64,000 nt of DNA from Nakamurella aerolata (GTDB lineage: Bacteria > Actinomycetota > Actinomycetes > Mycobacteriales > Nakamurellaceae), in contig NZ_JABEND010000001.1 in assembly GCF_013002705.1 (NCBI RefSeq), positions 372,001 through 436,000 of the forward strand, read 5' to 3'. A model generated the notes under the pieces. The model saw nothing but the letters and a program-made list of their open reading frames with translations. It had not been told where the DNA came from and did not search any database. Shown here in pieces: positions 1 through 7,828 of the stretch. A program made the position numbers and the translations under genes. The first letter of the stretch is position 1; every line of letters begins with the position of its first letter.

Positions 1-1426
1 AGAATCCGGTGACGTAGGGCATCATCACCGGGACGGTCTTCGCACCGTTCGCGGCGAGCTCGTCGATCTGGTCGACTGGCACGCCGAGGTGGTAGAGCCA
101 TTCGCGGGCGATCTCCTCGCCGGTGGACTCCTGGATCGTCTTGCCGGTGTAGTCGCCGGGGACGTCGGAGAACAGGGCGTAGACCCAGATGACGATCTCG
201 TCGGGCTTCTGCTGCTTGAAGTGCGGCTGCCGGTTGACCGTCCAGGACAGCAGCCAGGTGGAGTCCGTGGCGGTGACGATCCCGCCGGTGACGACCTTGC
301 CGCTGAACGGGTCGCGCTTGGCGATCTTCTCGATATACGCGGGTATGCGCTCGTCGAGGGTGGTGACGGTGGCGGACTCCCACTTGGTCTCGGGGATGTG
401 GTCGGCGAACACGCCGGGGCGGCCGAACGCGGAGTCCTTTTCCGCGATGCGCCGCCAGAGGTCCCATGCGGGTGCGGGGCCTTCGTTGAGCTTCGCGGGG
501 GTGTGCTGGTCGCCCTCGTCGGAGTTCTCCGTCAGCGACCCGATCGTGACGAACAGCAGATCGTTCTCCGTCAGGTCGACGCCGTCGCCGGGTGCTCCGC
601 CCTCCCGGGAATCCCAGTGGATGCGGGTGGCTTGCTTCCGGCCGCCGGCCTTATCGATGTCGAAGTCGACGTCGGTGACGGTGGTGGAGAAGTGGAACAC
701 GACGCCCTGGTCCAGCAGCCACGTGTACAGGGGCAGCACGAGCGATTCGTACTGGTTGTACTTGGTGAACTTCAGCGCGGAGAAGTCGGGGAGCCCGCCG
801 ATGTGGTGGATGAAGCGGTGCAGGTAGAGCTTCATCTCCAGTGCCGAGTGCCACTCCTCGAAGGCGAACATGGTACGCCAGTACATCCAGAAGTTGCTCT
901 TCAGAAACTCCTGCGAGAACACCTCGTTGATGCGCTTGTTCTCCATCTCCTCGCGGGTGGCGAGGAAGACCTTCACGACCTCCTTCTGCGCCTTCTCCGA
1001 CAGCGTGAACAGCCCGTCGGTGTGTGCGTCCTCGCCGCGGTTCACGGTCGCGCGCTGCAGGGAGTAGTTCGGGTCGTCGCGGTTGAGCCAGTAGAACTCG
1101 TCGAGCACGCTCGCGCCCTCGATCTCCAGCGACGGGATCGAGCGGAACAAGTCCCACAAGGTCTCGAAGTGGTCCTCCATCTCCCGGCCGCCGCGGATCA
1201 CGAAGCCCTTCTTCGGCTCCTTGATGCCGTCCAGCGCACCCCCCGGGAGTTTCAGCTCCTCGAGGATGGTGATCTTGTTGCCGGGCATCTGCCCGTCGCG
1301 GATGAGGAAGGCGGCGCCGGCGAGCGAGGCGAGCCCCGCCCCCACGAACCACGCCGACTTGTCATCGACGCCTTCCGGCTTGCGAGGGCGCGCGAACGCC
1401 TCGTAGTTGCCTGCGGTGTAACGCAT
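1..1426 (-). CDS. ohyA: Oleate hydratase (fatty acid double-bond hydratase), 3' end beyond window
   Basis: FAD-dependent myosin-cross-reactive-antigen family enzyme that adds water to the cis-9 double bond of oleic acid to give 10-hydroxystearate; peripheral to the membrane in known members. The visible 475 residues start MRYTAGNYEAF and carry the Rossmann FAD motif WFVGAGLASLAGAAFLIRDG (about residues 26-45) and the family motif RGGREMEDHFE (about 76-86) that holds the catalytic glutamate. Known members are about 530-650 residues, so the C-terminus is cut by the window edge. ATG at 1426 is preceded by AGGAG at good spacing. It is the last gene of an operon after the TetR regulator and a hydroxyacyl-CoA dehydrogenase (37 bp gap), which suggests regulated hydroxy-fatty-acid metabolism or detoxification of unsaturated fatty acids. 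Confidence 0.9.
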   Translation of the reverse strand, partial: MRYTAGNYEAFARPRKPEGVDDKSAWFVGAGLASLAGAAFLIRDGQMPGNKITILEELKLPGGALDGIKEPKKGFVIRGGREMEDHFETLWDLFRSIPSLEIEGASVLDEFYWLNRDDPNYSLQRATVNRGEDAHTDGLFTLSEKAQKEVVKVFLATREEMENKRINEVFSQEFLKSNFWMYWRTMFAFEEWHSALEMKLYLHRFIHHIGGLPDFSALKFTKYNQYESLVLPLYTWLLDQGVVFHFSTTVTDVDFDIDKAGGRKQATRIHWDSREGGAPGDGVDLTENDLLFVTIGSLTENSDEGDQHTPAKLNEGPAPAWDLWRRIAEKDSAFGRPGVFADHIPETKWESATVTTLDERIPAYIEKIAKRDPFSGKVVTGGIVTATDSTWLLSWTVNRQPHFKQQKPDEIVIWVYALFSDVPGDYTGKTIQESTGEEIAREWLYHLGVPVDQIDELAANGAKTVPVMMPYVTGF

Positions 1427-1462
1427 GAGAGTGCTCCTTGTCGTGTCCTGCTGCGGTGATGG

Positions 1463-2329
1463 TTACTTGCTGGTGTCGTAGCTGTAGAAGCCCTCGCCGG
1501 TGGCGACGCCGAGCTTGCCCTTGTCGATGTAATTCGTCTTGATCCAGTCCGCGAGCGGCTTCGCCTCGGCGCCGGCGTTGGACAGGATGTTGTACGGCGT
1601 CGTGAGGCCGATGATGTCGGTGATCTGGAAGGGTCCCATCGGCGCCCCGGTGGCGATGCGCCACACGTTGTCGATGTCCTTCGGCTCGGCGTAGCCGCCC
1701 GCGGCGAGTGCATATCCGGCGTTGAGGAAGGGGACCAGCAGAGAATTGAGCACATAGCCCGCCTTCTCCTTGTGGATCGGGATCGGCACCATGCCGATTT
1801 CGCCCGCGAATGCGACGACCTCGTCGAACACCGCCGGGTCGGTGTCGGCGGTGCCCATCACCTCGGCGGTGTTGAACTTCCACACCTGGTTCGCGAAGTG
1901 CAGCGCGAGGAACTTCGCGGGGCGGCCGGTGAAGTCCTTCAGATCGCTCGGCAGCAGCGTCGACGAGTTCGTCGCGAAGATGGTCTTCGCAGGGGCCACC
2001 TTGCCCAGCTGCTCATACGTTTCCTGCTTCAGCGCGAGCACCTCGGGGATCGCCTCGATGACGAGATCGGCATCCGCGACCGCGGCCGCAAGGTCGGAGG
2101 AATAGGCGATGCGTGTCAGCGCCGCATCCGCCTTGCCGTCGGCGGCGCCCGCGACACCGTCAGCCTGGTAGGTCGACGCGAGTCCTTCGAAGCGCTCCTT
2201 CGCCTTCGCCAGGATCTCGTCGCTGATGTCGTATGCGGTCACCGCGAACCCGCTATACGCGGTCTGGTAGGCGATCTGGGACCCGAGCACGCCGGTCCCG
2301 AGCACGGTCACGTTCTTGATGTCTGACAT
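1463..2329 (-). CDS. 3-hydroxyacyl-CoA dehydrogenase family protein
   Basis: NAD-dependent dehydrogenase of the 3-hydroxyacyl/3-hydroxybutyryl-CoA dehydrogenase family, 288 residues, the usual length for the single-function enzyme. The Rossmann motif VTVLGTGVLGSQIA lies at residues 7-20; NSSTLLPSD and LHFANQVWKFN match the catalytic-domain region with the family histidine, and GYVLNSLL begins the C-terminal dimerisation domain. The start MSDIKNV at 2329 was chosen over an upstream in-frame extension that would overlap the regulator gene. It begins 2 bp after the TetR gene and is followed by ohyA. By context it may oxidise a hydroxylated fatty acid or its CoA ester derived from the hydratase product; the substrate is inferred, not shown. 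Confidence 0.85.
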   Translation of the reverse strand: MSDIKNVTVLGTGVLGSQIAYQTAYSGFAVTAYDISDEILAKAKERFEGLASTYQADGVAGAADGKADAALTRIAYSSDLAAAVADADLVIEAIPEVLALKQETYEQLGKVAPAKTIFATNSSTLLPSDLKDFTGRPAKFLALHFANQVWKFNTAEVMGTADTDPAVFDEVVAFAGEIGMVPIPIHKEKAGYVLNSLLVPFLNAGYALAAGGYAEPKDIDNVWRIATGAPMGPFQITDIIGLTTPYNILSNAGAEAKPLADWIKTNYIDKGKLGVATGEGFYSYDTSK

Positions 2330-2330
2330 G

Positions 2331-2966
2331 TCATTCCTTTTCTGTGAACAGGCCATCCACGACCTGCTTGATCTGAACCCGAAGGTTTCGCTCGATATCC
2401 GACAGCTCAACCGGCGCGTCAGAGAGCCGCGCGATGGTGAGATTGACGATGCCGAACACGGTCTCGCCCGCCAGGCGGACGAAAGCGGCATCCACGGCGA
2501 GGCGACGTCGACGCGGATCCGCGTTCAAACGGCCGACGATCAGGCCCTCGAGCCGGTAGACCAGCTCCACGCCCTCGGCACGGTGCGGTTCCACCGCGGA
2601 GCCGAACAACAGCTCCCGCTGATACGCGATGGAATTCTCCGGCGTGCGCACACTGCGCTCGATCGTCGGGATCACGAGTGCACCGATCGCAGCCACCGTC
2701 TCGGCAACAGGTGCCGCACGTCGTTCGCCCTCGTCGATCGCGGCCCGTAACTCCTCGTTGTAAACCATGAGAAGCAGTTCGCTCTTCGAGGCCGCGTACC
2801 GGAACAGCGTGCCCGCCGCGACATCCGCCCGATCGGACACCTCCTGGGTCGTCACCTCGGAAAAGCCGCGCTCAGCGAACAAGTCGGACGCCGCCGCGAA
2901 GATGCGATCTCGTTTCTCCCGCATGTTCCGGTCGCGACGCCCAGACATCCGCATCGTGTCTGCCAT
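2331..2966 (-). CDS. TetR/AcrR family transcriptional regulator
   Basis: A 211-residue one-component regulator. The N-terminal helix-turn-helix is clear: RDRIFAAASDLFAERGFSEV, then TTQEVSDRADVAAGTLFRY, at about residues 18-57; the C-terminal ligand domain is divergent, as usual. It is first in a three-gene operon with the hydroxyacyl-CoA dehydrogenase and oleate hydratase, with 2 bp spacing to the next gene. A TGAG-N4-CTCA inverted repeat lies about 40 bp upstream of its ATG, a likely autoregulatory operator. A fatty acid or acyl-CoA ligand is a reasonable inference from the operon. Confidence 0.85.
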   Translation of the reverse strand: MADTMRMSGRRDRNMREKRDRIFAAASDLFAERGFSEVTTQEVSDRADVAAGTLFRYAASKSELLLMVYNEELRAAIDEGERRAAPVAETVAAIGALVIPTIERSVRTPENSIAYQRELLFGSAVEPHRAEGVELVYRLEGLIVGRLNADPRRRRLAVDAAFVRLAGETVFGIVNLTIARLSDAPVELSDIERNLRVQIKQVVDGLFTEKE

Positions 2967-3004
2967 TCCTAGCCACCTGACTCTTGCTACTGAGCTTCCT
3001 CATC

Positions 3005-3020
3005 AGTGAGCTTACTCAGT
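3005..3020. promoter_or_regulatory. Candidate TetR operator
   Basis: AGTGAGCTTACTCAGT is an imperfect palindrome (TGAG N4 CTCA with outer A/T matches) 39 bp upstream of the TetR start codon. A partial direct copy of one half (ACTGAGCTT) lies at 2989-2997. The TGAG-CTCA form is typical of TetR-family sites. Assignment rests on position and symmetry only. Confidence 0.5.
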
Positions 3021-3046
3021 TTTGAGGGAGGTGCAAGACGAGACCG

Positions 3047-3061
3047 CCCACCACTGGTGGG
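3047..3061. repeat. Perfect inverted repeat CCCACCA-C-TGGTGGG
   Basis: A 7-bp perfect inverted repeat around one base, in the non-coding stretch between the TetR promoter and the GNAT remnant. It may be a second operator or a small hairpin; function unknown. Confidence 0.6.
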
Positions 3062-3074
3062 TTGCGAGACAACG

Positions 3075-3139
3075 GATTTCGGGCTCCAACCTGACATAAT
3101 GTACATTATCGGCGTTCTGCTGACCGGCGGTCCGAAATC
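3075..3139. repeat. Inverted repeat arms enclosing a 14-bp perfect palindrome
   Basis: GATTTCGG (3075-3082) and CCGAAATC (3132-3139) are 8-bp inverted arms about 50 bp apart. Between them lies ATAATGTACATTAT (3096-3109), a perfect 14-bp palindrome and one of the most AT-rich spots in the window. This arrangement resembles a recombination or regulatory site, but no recombinase gene is visible nearby. It sits exactly at the junction between the fatty acid operon and the toxin-antitoxin module. Confidence 0.55.
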
Positions 3140-3149
3140 AGGGGGCGTC

Positions 3150-3422
3150 TCATTCCGTCGGCTTGCGGACCATCCACACCGCGTCGGGCCAGCCTTCGGC
3201 CCCCGGGGTCTCCCGCCGCGCATGGCCGGCACCGACGCCGTGATGTTCCGGCAGCACGTACAGCTTCCAGATGACCGGCTTGTCCGGCCGCAGGTCGATG
3301 TTGCCCATGCCGACCGTGGCGCCGTCGACCTCGGCGACGAAGGTCTTTGTTGTCTCGATTCCGCGCAGCTCAGCCTCTTCGGACCACCAGGTCTGCAGGC
3401 CGCGCCCCGCACGTTGCCTCAC
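3150..3422 (-). pseudogene. GNAT-like acetyltransferase remnant
   Basis: The 90-residue frame contains a stretch typical of GNAT N-acetyltransferases: ETTKTFVAEVDGATVGMGNI (beta strands 2-3) followed by WKLYVLPEHHGVGAG, which corresponds to the acetyl-CoA-binding motif A (V-L-P-x-x-x-G-x-G). Sequence after this point no longer looks like the fold and ends after about 25 residues; the N-terminal helix and the C-terminal half of a normal 150-residue enzyme are missing. The GTG start overlaps the stop of the PIN toxin gene (GTGA), so it could still be translated by coupling. I read it as a decayed fragment, but a short functional protein cannot be excluded. Confidence 0.5.
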
Positions 3423-3850
3423 GGGAGGCGACGGGTGTCGACGACAGCGAGGCCCAGTGATCGCCAGGCGGTCAGGAGCTGTAAGTCGCCGGTGGCCGCG
3501 ACGGTTTGCTGGTCATCCACAGAGAGTGCGGCCGCACATTGCACTGCGTCATAAGCGCGCAGCGCCAATGACGAGGCCAAATGTGCTGCTACAGCGGTCA
3601 ATTCGGTGGTCAGCTCGATGACGTCAGCGTCGGCCCAGATGGCAACAAAGTTCGACCAAGCGGCGTCTTGCTGTGGAGTGGTGATTCGATGCTGCCGCTC
3701 CGCCATCGCCAGCGCTGCGGCCGTTTCGACGAAGGTCAGACGTGCGGTGACCCGACGGTCCGCTTCGGTCCACAGCTGGCGACAGAGCTGCGTCGTGGGC
3801 TCATCGATCAGAATGGGAACGACAGCCGAGGTGTCGAAATAGACGATCAA
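3419..3850 (-). CDS. PIN-domain ribonuclease toxin, VapC-like
   Basis: A 143-residue PIN domain, the normal size for VapC toxins, which cleave RNA using Mg2+ held by acidic residues. The expected acids are present: Asp6 in VYFDTSA, Glu42 in TFVETAAA, Asp101 in RAYDAVQ and Asp122 in ATGDLQLL. The start is TTG at 3850, overlapping the stop codon of the antitoxin gene (TTGA), the tight coupling expected for a toxin-antitoxin pair. The weak start codon may keep toxin output below that of the antitoxin. The RNA target is unknown. Confidence 0.88.
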   Translation of the reverse strand: MIVYFDTSAVVPILIDEPTTQLCRQLWTEADRRVTARLTFVETAAALAMAERQHRITTPQQDAAWSNFVAIWADADVIELTTELTAVAAHLASSLALRAYDAVQCAAALSVDDQQTVAATGDLQLLTAWRSLGLAVVDTRRLP

Positions 3851-4104
3851 CGTCGTTGCGGGTCCACGAGATCGCTGACCGTTCCCGAGGCTTTGATCGG
3901 TGCTGGTAGCGAATGACGCTGCCGGCGAGCGGGACGCACGGCACCCGCAGCAATCAACTGCTCAAGCTTCGTCGGCACGCCGACCGGCACGATGCGTGCC
4001 ACTGGGCGCCCATGATCGGTCACCGTGATCGTGGCCCCTTGGCGGACAGCCGCGAGGTGCCGGCTGAGCCCGTCCCGCAGCTCACGCACCCCAACGTCAG
4101 CCAC
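3847..4104 (-). CDS. Phd/YefM-type antitoxin (VapB-like)
   Basis: An 85-residue protein beginning MADVGVRELRDGLSRHLAAV, the signature of Phd/YefM-fold antitoxins that bind DNA through the N-terminal domain, followed by TITVTDHGRPVARIVPV. The C-terminal tail (SLPAPIKASGTVSDLVDPQR) is the part expected to wrap the toxin. The GTG start at 4104 has a strong GGAGG site just upstream. It should neutralise the PIN toxin encoded immediately downstream and repress the shared promoter. Confidence 0.85.
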   Translation of the reverse strand: MADVGVRELRDGLSRHLAAVRQGATITVTDHGRPVARIVPVGVPTKLEQLIAAGAVRPARRQRHSLPAPIKASGTVSDLVDPQRR

Positions 4105-4125
4105 CTGCAGCTCCCTCCTGTGGCG

Positions 4126-4151
4126 ATATTCTCCTCATCCAATATAGCCAT
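4126..4151 (-). promoter_or_regulatory. Candidate vapBC promoter and operator
   Basis: Upstream of the antitoxin start the DNA turns AT-rich. On the minus strand TATATT (4141-4146) is a plausible -10 hexamer. It forms part of an inverted repeat ATATT-N10-AATAT (4126-4130 and 4141-4145), which would let a Phd-type antitoxin cover the promoter. No clear -35 was found. Confidence 0.35.
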
Positions 4152-4193
4152 TTTGCCAGATCGGCTGGCCTGCTTCAAGGAGTCTGTCCCCCG

Positions 4194-4559
4194 TCACCGA
4201 CCGGTGCGTTCGGCGCAGTCGACGCAGCGGTCGGCCATCGGGCGCACCAGCAACCGCTCCATCGGGATGGGTTCGCCGCAGTCAACGCAGACCGCGGGAT
4301 CGCCATCGTCCAGGCGGCGCCGGGCTTGCTCCAACTGCGCGAGCTCATCGCGGGCATCAGCGGCCCGGCCCTCCAGCCGGGACCATTCCGCTGACATGGT
4401 CGCGCCGTCCGGGTCATGCTCGTCGTCATCGCTTTCGGCATTCTTGGCCGCCCGAAGATTGACCAGATCGTTCTCGGCAGTCTCCAGCAATTGCTGGGTC
4501 TCAGCAGTTCTATCTTTCAGTGCCTTTCGCAGCGCAGCCACACCATTGCGTTTCGTCAC
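4194..4559 (-). CDS. DksA/TraR-family C4 zinc finger protein
   Basis: A 121-residue protein with an N-terminal helical coiled coil (about residues 8-85, rich in Ala, Glu, Arg) and a C-terminal C4 zinc finger: Cys91-x2-Cys94 (CVDCGEPIP) and Cys112-x2-Cys115 (RCVDCAERTGR). This is the DksA/TraR layout; such proteins insert the coiled coil into the RNA polymerase secondary channel or act as small zinc-binding regulators. The GTG start at 4559 has AGGAGG about 12 bp upstream, a slightly long spacing. It is monocistronic between the toxin-antitoxin pair and the acyl-CoA synthetase gene. Its target is not evident. Confidence 0.82.
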   Translation of the reverse strand: MTKRNGVAALRKALKDRTAETQQLLETAENDLVNLRAAKNAESDDDEHDPDGATMSAEWSRLEGRAADARDELAQLEQARRRLDDGDPAVCVDCGEPIPMERLLVRPMADRCVDCAERTGR

Positions 4560-4603
4560 TGTGACGTAATACCTCCTGTCAGTCCGGGTTCGGCGCGAGA
4601 ACT

Positions 4604-4665
4604 ATCGGCGCCTCGATCGTCGTTCTGGAAATGCGACCTGCGGCAATGTACTTCGAGCCGCCGAT
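4604..4665. repeat. Hairpin repeat family, copy A
   Basis: ATCGGCGCCTCGA (4604-4616) pairs with TCGAGCCGCCGAT (4653-4665), 12 of 13 positions complementary, enclosing a 36-base loop that includes GAAATGCGACCTGCGGCAA. The same arms and the same loop core (GAAAT..., CTGCGG.AA) occur in two further copies near 49445 and 49645. The copy lies in the 343-bp gene-free stretch 4560-4902 between the DksA-like gene and the acyl-CoA synthetase gene; the remainder of that stretch is plain GC-rich DNA with no convincing ORF. Confidence 0.75.
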
Positions 4666-4902
4666 AATTCCACTGGGCCGGCGGCCATTCCAGCGCATCC
4701 GGCCGTCCGTGCCGCAGCGTCGCAGTGCGGCACCTGACGCGCCTGCTGCACAGCGCCGGGACCACAGCGCGGCGCGCCAAGGTCGCGCCGTCGTCGTGCC
4801 GACTCGCCGGGCGCCACAGATTCGCCGCGCGCCGCAGACACTGTGCGACAACGGCGATCCCAGCCGCCTGGGAATCCGACGAGTGGTCGAACGGCCGGCA
4901 TG

Positions 4903-6540
4903 TCAGCTCGGCGCATGGCCGGCGCCGGCGAGGCCGAGCTGGGCGGTGGTTTGTTCACGCATCTGGACCTTGCGGATCTTGCCGGTCACCGTCATCGGGA
5001 ACTCGTCGACCAGGATGACATAACGTGGGATCTTGTAGTGCGCCAGTTTTCCCGTGGCGTATACCCGGATCATCTCGGCGTCCAACGGTTCGGCACCATC
5101 CTTCATCTTGACCCAGGCGGCGAGTTCTTCGCCGTATCGCTCGTCGGGAACGCCGATCACTTGCACATCTTCAATGTCGGGATGGGTGTACAAGAACTCT
5201 TCGATCTCGCGCGGATAGATGTTCTCGCCGCCGCGAATCACCATGTCTTTGATCCGGCCGACAATGTTGCAGTAGCCGTCCGGACGCATTTCGGCGAGAT
5301 CGCCGGTGTGCATCCAGCCGTCGGCGTCGACGGCCTCGCGAGTCTTGGCTTCGTCGTCCCAGTAGCCAAGCATCACAGAGTATCCACGGGTGCAGAACTC
5401 CCCCGGCTGTCCACGCTCGACGGTCTCGCCGGTGGCCGGGTCGACAATCTTGATCTCGACGTGCGGATGCACCCGTCCGATGGTGGCGGTCCGGCGGTCC
5501 AGGTCGTCGTCCGAGCGGGTTTGGCAGCTCACTGGCGACGTCTCCGTCATGCCGTAGCAGATGGCCACCCCGGTCATGTTCATCTCGTTGATGCAGCGCT
5601 TCATCACCTCGACCGGGCAGATCGAGCCGGCCATCACCCCGGTGCGCAAGGTCGACAGGTCCATCGATCCGAAGCTCGGGTGGTTCTGCATCGCGATGAA
5701 CATCGTCGGGACCCCGTACAGCGCCGTGCAGCGCTCATCCTGAACCGCGCGCAAGGTCGCCTCGGGGTCGAACCCTGGCGCCGGGATCACCATGGTGGCG
5801 CCGTGCGTCGTGCATCCCAGATTCCCCATCACCATGCCGAAGCAGTGATAGAACGGCACCGGAATGCAGAGCCGATCGTCCGGCGTCAGCTCAATGAGCT
5901 CGGTGGTGAAGTAGCCGTTGTTCAAGATGTTCCGGTGGCTGAGCGTTGCCCCCTTCGGATAGCCGGTGGTGCCCGAGGTGTATTGGATGTTGATCGGCTC
6001 GTCCGGCCGCAGTTGACCCATCCGGTCCGCGACCGCATCGGCCGGCAGCTCGGCACCTGACCGCAGCAGGGCGTCCCACTCCGGGTCGCCGAAGAAGATC
6101 ACCCGCTCCAAACCCGGTGTCTGCGTAGACGTTTCGGCCACCATCGCGCGGTAGTCGCTGGTCTTGAAGTCTGGCGCCGCCAGCAGCATCCGCATGCCGG
6201 ATTGGTTGACGGCGTAGGCGAACTCATGGGTGCGGTAGGCCGGGTTGACGTTCACCAGAATCAAACCGAGCTTGGCCGTCGCGTACTGCGCCATGGTCCA
6301 TTCGGCGAGGTTCGGGGCCCAGACGCCGAGCCGGTCGCCCTTGCCGAGCCCGGCCGCGAGCAGTCCGCGGGCCAGGGTGTCCACGGCGTCGTTCAGCTCC
6401 GTGTAGGTCCAGCGTCGCCCGGTGGCGCACTCGACCAGGGCTTCGTTGTCCGGATGGGCGGCGACGGCACGCTCGAAGTTGGCGCCGATGGTCTCATCGA
6501 GGATCGGCCGGTCGGTCTCGCCCACGGCATGCGACTTCAT
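4903..6540 (-). CDS. Acyl-CoA synthetase (AMP-forming, FadD family)
   Basis: A 545-residue adenylate-forming ligase expected to activate a fatty or other carboxylic acid with ATP and CoA. The AMP-binding signature [11 protein letters not shown] is at residues 187-197; later motifs include [41 protein letters not shown] and, near the C-terminus, [15 protein letters not shown] with the catalytic lysine. The full two-domain ANL layout is present, so the protein looks intact. It is a single-gene unit on the minus strand. Sequence features resemble medium/long-chain fatty acyl-CoA synthetases of actinobacteria; the exact substrate is open. It could serve the beta-oxidation implied by the oleate operon 2 kb away. 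Confidence 0.9.
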   Translation of the reverse strand: MKSHAVGETDRPILDETIGANFERAVAAHPDNEALVECATGRRWTYTELNDAVDTLARGLLAAGLGKGDRLGVWAPNLAEWTMAQYATAKLGLILVNVNPAYRTHEFAYAVNQSGMRMLLAAPDFKTSDYRAMVAETSTQTPGLERVIFFGDPEWDALLRSGAELPADAVADRMGQLRPDEPINIQYTSGTTGYPKGATLSHRNILNNGYFTTELIELTPDDRLCIPVPFYHCFGMVMGNLGCTTHGATMVIPAPGFDPEATLRAVQDERCTALYGVPTMFIAMQNHPSFGSMDLSTLRTGVMAGSICPVEVMKRCINEMNMTGVAICYGMTETSPVSCQTRSDDDLDRRTATIGRVHPHVEIKIVDPATGETVERGQPGEFCTRGYSVMLGYWDDEAKTREAVDADGWMHTGDLAEMRPDGYCNIVGRIKDMVIRGGENIYPREIEEFLYTHPDIEDVQVIGVPDERYGEELAAWVKMKDGAEPLDAEMIRVYATGKLAHYKIPRYVILVDEFPMTVTGKIRKVQMREQTTAQLGLAGAGHAPS

Positions 6541-6596
6541 GGACGGAACCTAGTACCTTCCGCCGCCCACGGCCATGGCACCGCGAGCATGCCCGG

Positions 6597-7745
6597 CTAG
6601 CGCTGCACCGGTAGTCCCAGCCAAGCCCCCAGTGCATCAATCTCCCGATCGACAGCGGCTCGCAGCGCAGCGCTGGGCGCCTGATCCCAGTGCAGCGCAT
6701 TCACCCGCAACACCCCGGACTTGTGGTCGGCGGTGGCATCCAGCTTGCCCACCAGCTTGTCGCCGTACAGCACCGGCAGCGCGTAGTAGCCCCAGCGGCG
6801 CTTCGCCGCGGGCTTGTACATCTCCAGGATGTATTCGTAGTCGAAGAGTTCGGCGACACGGCGACGGTCGAAGACCAGCCGGTCGAAGGGCGACAGCAGC
6901 GCCGCCCGGCCGCGGAACGGCTGGTCGAGCAGTTCCGGATCCACCCGCCAGAGTCCGCTGACCCCGGCGACTTCGGCAGGGACGCCGACCTCGCCGACCG
7001 CGGTGGTCTCGAACACGCATTCCTGTCCGCTCGCTCTGGCGATGCCGAGGGCTGTCAACCGCCGCTTGTTACGTTCGTGCGCGGCCTGCTCGAGCGGCAG
7101 CGTCGGCCCGTCCGGGTACACCCGTTCGGCGAGATCCCACATCCGCTCCCCTGCCTGGTGCCCGGCGATGGCCACCTCCCCACGCTGCACCATCAGGTTG
7201 AGCAGCTGGCTGACGTTGCGATTGTTGGTCCAACCGCTGGATTTCCACGGCACCTCGCAGATGTCAGGAAACGCCCCGGTGGGCAGCGGGCCTTCGGTCT
7301 CCAGCCGGTGCAGGATGTCGCGGCGACAGGCGTCGTTGGCGTCCACCCACTCGGCCTGGATTTCTTGCCACGGCCGCAGCGGGGGCAGACCGGGCCACGC
7401 CGCCATATCGGCCCGGAACAGCGCCATGTCGGCGGCCAGTCGCAGCGTGCCGCGGTACTCCACCACCCTGCCGTCGGCGATGGCCTCGTCCACCTGCTCC
7501 GGCCGGAACGTGTTGCCGAGCCGGCTCCAGAGCACCAGTTCCGCGCTGGGCGCCACCGCCTTGGTGGGTTCCAACTGCAGGAAGAACAGCTGCCGCAGCA
7601 CGGCTTCCAGATCGTCCGGGCGCTGCCGCTGCAGCGCCTGCGCGCGAATCGCCGTCCGCCGGGCGTCGCGTTTGCTCAACCGCAACGGCGGCGAAGCCGA
7701 GCCGGGCGGACCGGTTGGCCCGGCTGCCGATCCAGGTTTCGTCAT
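6597..7745 (-). CDS. AlkZ/YcaQ-like winged-helix protein (HTH_42 superfamily)
   Basis: A 382-residue protein of the winged-helix superfamily that includes the interstrand-crosslink DNA glycosylases AlkZ and YcaQ. Hallmarks: the N-terminal LSKRDARRTAIRAQAL, the catalytic-region stretch FFLQLEPTKAVAPSAELVLWSRLG, and the C-terminal LLSPFDRLVFDRRRVAELFDYEYILEMY with the following KRRWGYYALPVLYGDKLVGKLD beta-rich domain. In characterised enzymes the active site reads Q-phi-Q or Q-phi-D; here it reads Gln57-Leu-Glu59. A role in excision of alkylated or crosslinked bases is likely by family but unproven. Monocistronic, minus strand. Confidence 0.75.
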   Translation of the reverse strand: MTKPGSAAGPTGPPGSASPPLRLSKRDARRTAIRAQALQRQRPDDLEAVLRQLFFLQLEPTKAVAPSAELVLWSRLGNTFRPEQVDEAIADGRVVEYRGTLRLAADMALFRADMAAWPGLPPLRPWQEIQAEWVDANDACRRDILHRLETEGPLPTGAFPDICEVPWKSSGWTNNRNVSQLLNLMVQRGEVAIAGHQAGERMWDLAERVYPDGPTLPLEQAAHERNKRRLTALGIARASGQECVFETTAVGEVGVPAEVAGVSGLWRVDPELLDQPFRGRAALLSPFDRLVFDRRRVAELFDYEYILEMYKPAAKRRWGYYALPVLYGDKLVGKLDATADHKSGVLRVNALHWDQAPSAALRAAVDREIDALGAWLGLPVQR

Positions 7746-7828
7746 TGGCGCAGACTACGACCGCGCGCCGACGCTGGTGCCACCCGAGGGCCCGACGGTG
7801 CCGGGCACACAGGCGTTCCGATGACGCC

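Noticed and set aside
89-1459. A 456-residue plus-strand frame at the left edge
   Set aside because: It is antisense to the oleate hydratase gene, which has a clear start, ribosome site and FAD motif.
4602-4958. A 118-residue minus-strand frame in the gap before the acyl-CoA synthetase stop
   Set aside because: It overlaps the end of the synthetase gene and the hairpin repeat and has no family features.
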